The notes under the pieces: generated by a model
Told to the model about the DNA's origin: nothing
Seen by the model: only the letters and a program-made list of their open reading frames with translations
The model's database searches: none
Program-made: the position numbers and the translations under genes
Source: DATDMG01 sp036518955
GTDB lineage: Bacteria; Actinomycetota; Actinomycetes; Actinomycetales; Kineosporiaceae
Assembly (NCBI GenBank): GCA_036518955.1
Contig: DATDMG010000505.1
Span: 1-11,372 of the forward strand
Direction: 5' to 3'
Length of the DNA: 11,372 nt
Shown: positions 5,990 through 11,372 of the stretch, piece after piece
Layout of the letters: each line of letters begins with the position of its first letter
Position numbering within the stretch: position 1 is the first letter of the stretch

Positions 5990-7311
5990 CGGCGTTCCGG
6001 CCGACCGCGCCGGGCTGGGCGGTGCGGGACAGCGTGAGCCTGGCGCCGACGGACCCCACCGGTCCGCTGGCCGGGGCGTCGATCGCGGTGAAGGACCTGT
6101 TCGACGTCCCGGGGCGCGTCTCGTCCTTCGGGTGCGAGGCCTGGCGGCGCAGCCATCCTCCGGCGCAGCGGTTGGCGCCGTTGCTCGCCGACCTCCTCGG
6201 GGCCGGCGCGGGCGTGGCCGGCCTGGCCAAACTGGACCAACTCGCCTACGCGCTGTCCGGCACCGTGGGCGAGGGCGACCCGCCGGTGAACCCGCGTCAT
6301 CCCGACCGGATCACCGCAGGATCCTCGTCCGGCAGTGCCGCAGCGGTCGCGGGAGGCGAGGCGACCCTCGGACTGGGCACGGACACCGTCGGTTCGATCC
6401 GGGTCCCCGCCGCCGCGTGCGGGATCTTCGGGCTGCGTCCGAGCCATGGCCACCTCGACGTCGACGGCGTGCTCCCGCTGGCTCCCAGCCTGGACGTCCC
6501 GGGACTTCTGGCGGCGCGGGCCGCACCGCTGCGGGCGGCCCTCGAGGTCGTCACGGCGGCCACCGCGGGCGGCCCCGGCCACGGCCGTGACCCCTTCCGT
6601 CGCGTGCTCCTGCCGGTCGACCTGATCGCCGAGGTCGACGCGGACACCGGACGTGCCGTGTCCGCCGTCGCCGAGCAGGTGGCGGCCCGGGTCGGGTGCA
6701 CGGTGGAGCCGGTCGAGGTCCTCGCCGTCTGCGACGCGCGAGCCGCCGACCTGCTGGCCCGGTGCCAGGCACGGGAGGTGTGGCGGACCCATGGTCCGTG
6801 GCTGCAGGTCTGGCTCGGTGAGCTGGCGGACGACGTGCGGGAGCGGGTGGAGCGTGCTCGGACACTTGCCGGCTCACCACCGGGCGAGCGACGGTCCGAC
6901 CGGGTGCGCCTGCGTCGGCTCCGGCAGCGCTGTCTGGACCTGACCGCTGGGGGCACCCTGGTGGTGATGCCCGTGACCCCGGGCCCCGCCCCGCGCCGGG
7001 ACGCCGGCACGTCAGGGATGGGGCCGTTCCGCGCCTTCGCCTACCGGGCGGCCCTCCCGGCGAGTGTCTGCGGTGCCCCGCAGGTCGTCGCTCCCGCCCG
7101 GTGCCCGTCGGGCGAGCTCGTCGGAGTGGGGTTGCTGACCGCGCCGGGGGAGGATCGAGGACTGCTGGACCTGCTGACCGCCGTGTGGGCCGACCGTCCG
7201 TGGATCGACGTGGCGCCGGTCGCGCAGGGAGATGACCGTCGGGCAGCCCAGCCCCGGGACGACGTCCGGAGCCGGGCCGCCGAGCGGCGCCGCCCCTCCG
7301 CTACGTGGTGA
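5986..7311 (+). CDS. Amidase-signature family hydrolase
   Basis: A 441-aa serine hydrolase of the amidase signature family, with the complete Ser-cisSer-Lys triad visible. K36 is in IAVKDLFD, the cis-Ser S113 in AGSSSGSAAAV (111-121), and the nucleophile S137 in GTDTVGSIRVPAAACGIFGLRPS (131-153). The 24-residue spacing between the two serines is the family standard. The C-terminal third is poorly conserved, as is usual for the family, and the last 30 or so residues are charged and probably disordered. Substrates in this family range from simple amides to peptides and Gln in GatA, so specificity cannot be read. As the last gene of the operon it may trim an acylated or amidated intermediate, or inactivate or activate the product. 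The GTG at 5986 overlaps the previous stop (GTGA), and no strong ribosome binding site is seen, suggesting coupling. The 3' end overlaps the convergent transporter gene by 11 bp. Confidence 0.85.
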   Translation: MTAFRPTAPGWAVRDSVSLAPTDPTGPLAGASIAVKDLFDVPGRVSSFGCEAWRRSHPPAQRLAPLLADLLGAGAGVAGLAKLDQLAYALSGTVGEGDPPVNPRHPDRITAGSSSGSAAAVAGGEATLGLGTDTVGSIRVPAAACGIFGLRPSHGHLDVDGVLPLAPSLDVPGLLAARAAPLRAALEVVTAATAGGPGHGRDPFRRVLLPVDLIAEVDADTGRAVSAVAEQVAARVGCTVEPVEVLAVCDARAADLLARCQAREVWRTHGPWLQVWLGELADDVRERVERARTLAGSPPGERRSDRVRLRRLRQRCLDLTAGGTLVVMPVTPGPAPRRDAGTSGMGPFRAFAYRAALPASVCGAPQVVAPARCPSGELVGVGLLTAPGEDRGLLDLLTAVWADRPWIDVAPVAQGDDRRAAQPRDDVRSRAAERRRPSATW

Positions 7312-8524
7312 CCGAAGGGTCGGCGGTGGCAGGCCGCCAGGGGTTGCGGTGCAGCACGGTGTGGACGACGAGCCCGGCCAACAGTCCCCAGAAGGCCGAG
7401 CCGATGTGGAAGAGCGTCAGGCCACCGGCCGTGACCGCGAACGTCACCAGGGCCGCCTCGCGGTGCTCCTCGTCGGCCACCGCGGACACGAGCGCGCCGA
7501 GCAGGGCGGCCAGCAGTGCTACCGCCGCGACGGCCGCCACCAGCTGATGGGGCAGGGCGGCGAAGACGGCCACGAGGCTGCCGCCGACGAGACCGACGAC
7601 GAGATACGCGGTGCCGCACGCGACCCCGGCGACGTACCGCCGGTTCGGGTCCTCGTGCGCCTCACGGCCGGTGCAGATGGCGGCGGTGATCGCAGCCAGA
7701 TTGATGGCGTGGGCGCCGAGCGGTGCCAGCACCATCGACGCCGCGCCGGTGGCGGTGACGAGTCGCCGATCGTCCGGCTCGTACCCGCTGGCCCGCAGCA
7801 CGGCCAGCCCGGGGGCGTTCTGGCTGGCGGCCGTGACGATGACGAGGGGCACCGCGAGCCCGACGACAGCCCCGAGGGACAGCGTCGGCATCGTCAGCCG
7901 GGGCACCGTCATCCAGCCGGTGCTCGCCACGGGGCCGAACCGACCGAGCAGCGCCGTGGCCAGCAGCCCTGCCGTCAGGCCGCCCAGCACGGCCCAGCGC
8001 GGTCGCAGCCGCCGCATCACGAAGAACGTGAGGACCACCGGCAGGACGATCCACGGCTCCCTGGCGAGACCGCCGAAGCCGTCCGTGGCGAAGGGGAACA
8101 GGATGCCGGCGAGCATGGCGGAGACCACCCCGGCCGGCACGATCGTCAGGAGCCGACCGAACAGGCCGGACGCCCCGGCGAGGGTCATCAGGAGCGCGGC
8201 CACCAGGAACGCGCCGACAGCCTCCGGCCAGCGGTACTCGGGCAGGGTCGTGACCAGCAGCGCCGCACCCGGCGTGGACCACGCCGTGATGACGGGCTGA
8301 CGCGTCCACCAGCTCAGTCCGGCCGACGTGAGGCCGCTGCCGATCGAGATCGCCCAGACCCAGCTGCTCGTCAGCTCGGGGCTCAGCCGAGCGGCGCGTG
8401 CCGCGGCCAGCACGACGACGAACGGCCCGGCGTACGACACCATGACGGCGACGACGCCGGCGACGACGGCGGACAGGGAGAGGTCCCGGGGCAGCGATCG
8501 GACCTCGGGAACGGTCGCGGTCAC
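7301..8524 (-). CDS. BenE-family (benzoate/H+ symporter family) membrane transporter
   Basis: A 407-aa very hydrophobic protein with about 11-12 membrane segments. Family hallmarks are MVSYAGPFVVVLAAA (28-42), WSTPGAALL (82-90), the SQNAPGLAVLRASGY block (234-248) and the later LGAHAINLAAITAAIC segment (269-284). Only a few members of the family (for example Acinetobacter BenE for benzoate) have known substrates, so a benzoate role is not implied. In this operon it may move an acid or amino-acid-like precursor or product. The GTG start at 8524 overlaps the stop of the upstream PLP enzyme by 4 bp, pointing to coupled translation. The last codons overlap the amidase gene on the other strand. 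Family assignment is good; substrate unknown. Confidence 0.85.
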   Translation of the reverse strand: MTATVPEVRSLPRDLSLSAVVAGVVAVMVSYAGPFVVVLAAARAARLSPELTSSWVWAISIGSGLTSAGLSWWTRQPVITAWSTPGAALLVTTLPEYRWPEAVGAFLVAALLMTLAGASGLFGRLLTIVPAGVVSAMLAGILFPFATDGFGGLAREPWIVLPVVLTFFVMRRLRPRWAVLGGLTAGLLATALLGRFGPVASTGWMTVPRLTMPTLSLGAVVGLAVPLVIVTAASQNAPGLAVLRASGYEPDDRRLVTATGAASMVLAPLGAHAINLAAITAAICTGREAHEDPNRRYVAGVACGTAYLVVGLVGGSLVAVFAALPHQLVAAVAAVALLAALLGALVSAVADEEHREAALVTFAVTAGGLTLFHIGSAFWGLLAGLVVHTVLHRNPWRPATADPSVTT

Positions 8525-9711
8525 GGTCGCGGGTCTCCCTCGCCGCCGCCCAGCACGCGATCCAGCGCCTGTTCGAGGTCGTCGACGAGATCCCCGACCG
8601 GCTCCAGACCGACCGAGATCCGGAGCATGTTGCGGGGACTGCGGCTCCCGGGTCCCTCGAACGTGAACCGGTGCTCGATCAGCGAGGCCGTCCCACCCAG
8701 GGACGTCGCCCGGATGAACACCCGCGTGGCGTTCGCGACGGCGAGAGCGTCCTGCGCGTCACCGCGCACGAACAGGGACAGCATGCCGCTGAACCCGCCG
8801 TGCATCTGCTTGGCGGCCACCTCGTGACCGGGATCCGAGAGCAGGCCGGGGTAGGCCACGCGCTCGACGAGCGGGTGCACGTCGAAGTGCTCGGCCACGC
8901 TGAGCGCCGTCCGGGACACCGCCTCCATGCGGACGGCGAGGGTGCGCAGGCCGCGGGTGAGCAGGTAGACCTCCAGACCGCCGGGTACGGCACCCCCCAG
9001 CCGTCGGGCGGCGACGACACCCGAGGCCACGTGCTCCGCCAGAGCCGACGTCGGCTCGGGCAGGACCAGCGCGCCGGCGACGACGTCGTCGTGGCCGTTG
9101 AGGTACTTCGTGGCCGAGTGCATGACGACGTCGGCGCCGAGCGCGAGGGGGTTGCAGTGCACCGGGGTCGCCACCGTGTTGTCCACGCCGAGCAGGGCCC
9201 CGGCGGCGTGCGCGATGTCGGCGGCCGCGCCGATGTCCGTGACCACCCACGTCGGGTTGGCCGGCGTCTCGACCCAGACGAGCGCCGTGGGGGCGGCGGC
9301 GACCGCACTCCGCAACGCCTCGAGGTCACCGGTGGGCACCTCGACGACGTCGAGTCCCGCCTCCGTGCCGAAACGGCGCAGCCACGCGGTGAGCCCGAAG
9401 TACATCACGTCGGGCACGACGACCCGGCTGCCGGCGGGAAGGCTCGAGAAGGCCGCTGCCGACGCCGCGAGGCCGGACGAGAAGAGCACCGCCTGACGGC
9501 CGCCCTCGAGCCGCGCGAGGACCTGCTCGACCCGGTCGATGCCCGGGCTGCCCTGGTCACGCAGGTAGGCGTAGGGGCCCGCGGTGGCGTACTGCTCGTC
9601 CCGGGCGTAGGTGACACCGATGGGCACGTCGGCCGGGAAGGCGCGGGACCGCCCGGAGTCGTCGCGACCCGCCTGGGCGAGGATCGTCTCGACGGTTGGG
9701 GTCTGGTTCAT
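8521..9711 (-). CDS. Cystathionine gamma-synthase/lyase-like PLP enzyme (Cys/Met metabolism family)
   Basis: A 396-aa fold-type I PLP enzyme. The PLP lysine is K202 in HSATKYLNGH, with the pyridine-binding Asp in VDNT (D177), the ring-stacking Tyr Y104 in MYFG, and the C-terminal SLGGTASLIEH (337-347) and LRISVG (363-368) blocks. Family members do beta- or gamma-elimination or substitution on Cys, homocysteine, cystathionine or activated homoserine. The region usually reading YSRxxNPT is YLRDQGSPG (49-57), and the short motif after SLIEH also differs, so housekeeping methionine synthesis is less likely than a specialised elimination or substitution step. The ATG at 9711 is preceded by GGAG on the minus strand. 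It begins 1 bp after the flavoprotein stop, inside a tandem duplication that copies its first nine codons upstream. It is followed directly by the BenE-like gene. Confidence 0.85.
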   Translation of the reverse strand: MNQTPTVETILAQAGRDDSGRSRAFPADVPIGVTYARDEQYATAGPYAYLRDQGSPGIDRVEQVLARLEGGRQAVLFSSGLAASAAAFSSLPAGSRVVVPDVMYFGLTAWLRRFGTEAGLDVVEVPTGDLEALRSAVAAAPTALVWVETPANPTWVVTDIGAAADIAHAAGALLGVDNTVATPVHCNPLALGADVVMHSATKYLNGHDDVVAGALVLPEPTSALAEHVASGVVAARRLGGAVPGGLEVYLLTRGLRTLAVRMEAVSRTALSVAEHFDVHPLVERVAYPGLLSDPGHEVAAKQMHGGFSGMLSLFVRGDAQDALAVANATRVFIRATSLGGTASLIEHRFTFEGPGSRSPRNMLRISVGLEPVGDLVDDLEQALDRVLGGGEGDPRP

Positions 9712-9720
9712 GTCAGCTCC
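9712..9720 (-). promoter_or_regulatory. Ribosome binding site of the PLP enzyme (downstream duplicate copy)
   Basis: On the minus strand GGAGCTGAC stands directly before the ATG at 9711, with the GGAG core five bases away. An identical element lies at 9773-9781 before the duplicate ATG at 9772. The full-length PLP enzyme is only in frame with the ATG at 9711, which fixes that start. Confidence 0.7.
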
Positions 9721-9772
9721 GGGGTGCTCGGAACGGTCGGGGGGACGTCTCGACGGTTGGGGTCTGGTTCAT
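9713..9772 (-). other. Possible 19-codon mini-ORF made by the duplicated start site
   Basis: The upstream duplicate start codon (9772-9770 on the minus strand), with its own GGAGCTGAC, opens a 19-codon frame. It begins with MNQTPTVET, diverges to SPRPFRAPRS and ends at TGA 9715-9713, one base before the true ATG of the PLP enzyme. It is in frame with, and is the tail of, the flavoprotein. If used for initiation it would deliver terminating ribosomes to the real start. There is no evidence that the peptide itself matters. Confidence 0.4.
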
Positions 9773-11372
9773 GTCAGCTCCGGGTCCGGGGTGCTCGGAA
9801 CGGTCGGGGGGACGTCGACCGCGGGGAGGAGAGGATCGTCGGGGCGCGCCCGTCGGCACCCGCGTGACCTCGCCCAGCAGGGGAGCGAGGATCCGGTCGA
9901 TCGTGGCCCGTGCCTGGCAGGTCGCACCGGGTGAGGGCACGTAGTGGTTGTAGTAGCTGGACCCTTCGGCGGGCGGACCGACGACCAGCACACCGCGCAT
10001 CGGCGTCCCGTCGAGAGCCGTCGGCCGCCCGTCGGCGTCGAGCGCGACCCGCCCGTCACGCGTGCGGGCCACCGCCGCGAGCCGGCGCCAGAGCTGCTGA
10101 TCCCGTTCGGCGGGGGGTGGCCAGTGCAGATGCGCGTCGACGAGCAGGTCCGCTTCCTGGACGGCGGGGCGGCGGAGCCGGGTGGAGCTCAGTCGCCAGC
10201 GGTCCCCGACGCGCTCGACCAGAGGGTTCGGGCCGGGGGCCAGGGTGACCATGCCCGCCTTCTCCAGCAGGAGCAGCTCGGCGATCCGCTCCCGCTGCGG
10301 CCCGATCGCCAGCCGGTTCACGGTCGCGACGAACGGACCGAAGAACCAGCGTCGGCCCTCCTCGCTGAGCCCGTCGTCCTCGACGACGGCCCGCAGGACG
10401 TGCCGGTGATCCCGCAGGACCTCCAGCGCCTCCTTCACGCCGCTGCGGCCGAGGCCCAGCTCGGCCTCCACGAGATCGGCGCGGCTGCGGGCCAGGACCG
10501 ACGTCCGGTACTGCCCGGCGTCCTCGAACCACGGCGACACGCCGTCCAGCAGCGGGTCGAGCCGTGCCACGTCGGCCGGGACGCCGGTCAGGCCCGCCCG
10601 GTGCCGCATCTCCGCTCGGATCAGCGGCCAGAGGTCGGCCTGGACGTCGAGCCGCCCGTCCGGGTTCCGAGCCCGGGCCGCGGCCAGGGCCTGGCGTGTC
10701 AGGTGCACCGGTGGCAACGGCCGTCGTCCGGGGGGCAGCGCGGGCCGCGCGGCGGCCCACCACCCGCTGCGGCTGGCCAGCACCAGGCGGGGCTCCTCGC
10801 CGCTGGGGAGGTACCGGCGGCCGGCGCCCTCGCCGGTGTAGCGGCCACCTCGGCCGAGCGTCGCGGCGGCCACGACGTCCATCGCGGACAGACCGGTGCC
10901 CAGCACCGCGACCGTCGCCCCCGCCGGCACGTCGGCAAGCACGTCGGGCAGCGGGTAGGCGGGCCGTCGCGGGCCGTCCGGTCGCTCGTCCGCGGGCAGG
11001 CCGTGGCCGGTCGCGACCACGGCGAGGTCCGATTCCAGCCGGGTTCCGTCGTCCAGGACCACCTCGGCCCTGTCCCCGCGAGGCAGGACCGAGACGGCGG
11101 TGGCCCGGATGTGCTCGATCCGCACGGTGGGGGGTGCCCCCTGGGCCATCCGGGTGAACGACCACGCGAGGTACTCCCCGAGCCACGCACGCGGCAGGTG
11201 GTCGTCGAACCGGACCGGGCGAGGGGCCTCGCCGGAGCGGCTGACCTGTCTGCCCTGCGCACGGGCCCACCGGAAGAGGTCCGGCCCCTCCGTCACGGGG
11301 GCGTCCCGGGGCACCATCATGGGGTCGGAGAAGGCCGTCACCTGGGCACACACCGTGTTGAGCAACAGGTGA
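9713..11372 (-). CDS. FAD/NAD(P)-binding flavoprotein, probable oxygenase, 5' end off the window
   Basis: The frame is open to the right edge; the visible part is at least 552 residues. The TTG at 11365 is not taken as the start because the reading HLLLNTVCAQVTAFSDP there matches the interior of this family, just after the missing N-terminal FAD-binding GxGxxG segment. Numbering from 11365, LGEYLAW (62-68) is a family motif, DLAVVATGH (113-121) is the ATG-type linker of flavin monooxygenases, and VAVLGTGLSAMDVV (152-165) is the second, NAD(P)H-type Rossmann site. SSYYNHYVPSPGATCQAR (469-486) is near the C-terminal flavin/substrate region. The overall form resembles the large FAD/NAD(P)-binding (NAD_binding_9) group related to amino-acid N-oxygenases. 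Whether it oxidises N, S or C cannot be told. The last 45 or so residues are a Pro/Arg-rich tail largely produced by the tandem duplication. It heads the visible part of the minus-strand operon. Confidence 0.75.
   Translation of the reverse strand, partial: HLLLNTVCAQVTAFSDPMMVPRDAPVTEGPDLFRWARAQGRQVSRSGEAPRPVRFDDHLPRAWLGEYLAWSFTRMAQGAPPTVRIEHIRATAVSVLPRGDRAEVVLDDGTRLESDLAVVATGHGLPADERPDGPRRPAYPLPDVLADVPAGATVAVLGTGLSAMDVVAAATLGRGGRYTGEGAGRRYLPSGEEPRLVLASRSGWWAAARPALPPGRRPLPPVHLTRQALAAARARNPDGRLDVQADLWPLIRAEMRHRAGLTGVPADVARLDPLLDGVSPWFEDAGQYRTSVLARSRADLVEAELGLGRSGVKEALEVLRDHRHVLRAVVEDDGLSEEGRRWFFGPFVATVNRLAIGPQRERIAELLLLEKAGMVTLAPGPNPLVERVGDRWRLSSTRLRRPAVQEADLLVDAHLHWPPPAERDQQLWRRLAAVARTRDGRVALDADGRPTALDGTPMRGVLVVGPPAEGSSYYNHYVPSPGATCQARATIDRILAPLLGEVTRVPTGAPRRSSPPRGRRPPDRSEHPGPGADMNQTPTVETSPRPFRAPRS

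Larger units (their letters stand above)
9685..9816 (-). repeat. Imperfect tandem duplication at the flavoprotein/PLP-enzyme junction
   Basis: Two adjacent copies are seen, 9685-9749 and 9746-9816, sharing a few boundary bases. The first 36 bp are identical with an offset of 61 bp (9685-9720 against 9746-9781). The next 29 bp are also identical (9721-9749 against 9788-9816) apart from 6 extra bases (9782-9787) in the upstream copy. Read on the minus strand each copy holds GGAGCTGAC, ATG and eight more codons (MNQTPTVET) of the PLP enzyme. The 6-bp insert is itself a small duplication (CCCGGA-like). Replication slippage is the simplest origin, and its near identity suggests a recent event or an assembly error. 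Confidence 0.9.

Noticed and set aside
7232..8827. A 531-codon plus-strand open frame opposite the BenE-like gene
   Set aside because: Its sequence is dominated by Gly, Arg, Gln and Asp with no recognisable domain, while the opposite strand codes a complete membrane protein.
9078..9091. A perfect 14-bp palindrome (CGACGACGTCGTCG)
   Set aside because: It codes Asp-Asp-Val-Val in a conserved position of the PLP enzyme. Such palindromes arise easily from GAC/GTC codons in GC-rich genes.
11363..11365. TTG as the true start of the flavoprotein
   Set aside because: The frame stays open to the edge, and the sequence there matches the interior of the family, so the FAD-binding N-terminus must lie beyond the window.

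Overview
The window is GC-rich actinomycete DNA. Third codon positions are almost all G or C, GTG starts are common, genes are packed with 4-bp GTGA overlaps, and the proteins resemble actinobacterial families (for example a decarboxylase very like actinobacterial LysA). The order Pseudonocardiales is possible, but the window does not prove it. It reads as an accessory, biosynthetic-gene-cluster region. No rRNA, tRNA, CRISPR array or transposase was seen.

The left two thirds (1 to 7311, plus strand) looks like one operon entering from the left edge. Its members are the C-terminal part of a thioesterase of the kind that accompanies nonribosomal peptide synthetases; an SbnA/VioB-type PLP enzyme (521-1537); an SbnB-type NAD-dependent dehydrogenase (1530-2558); an EamA-family membrane exporter (2616-3659); a fold-type III PLP decarboxylase of the diaminopimelate decarboxylase family (3656-5074); an AlaX-like homologue of aminoacyl-tRNA editing domains (5102-5989); and an amidase-signature hydrolase (5986-7311). 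SbnA and SbnB together are known to make L-2,3-diaminopropionate (L-Dap) from O-phospho-L-serine and glutamate. The core reading is therefore an L-Dap supply module feeding a peptide or amino-acid natural product, followed by possible tailoring (decarboxylase, amidase), export (EamA) and perhaps self-protection (AlaX-like).

The right third (7301 to 11372, minus strand) is a convergent operon entering from the right edge. It holds an FAD/NAD(P)-binding oxygenase-like flavoprotein (5' end outside the window), a cystathionine gamma-synthase/lyase-like PLP enzyme and a BenE-family membrane transporter. The two operons overlap tail to tail by 11 bp, with no room for a terminator between them.

Two local structures stand out. 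An imperfect tandem duplication of about 61/67 bp at the flavoprotein/PLP-enzyme junction (about 9685-9816) copies a ribosome binding site, a start codon and the first nine codons of the PLP enzyme, and sets the present stop of the flavoprotein. A perfect 14-bp tandem repeat, with a third related motif nearby, lies in the only sizeable gap of the left operon (2559-2615), where the sequence is unusually A/T-rich. The compound made here cannot be named from this window because the synthetase genes lie outside it.
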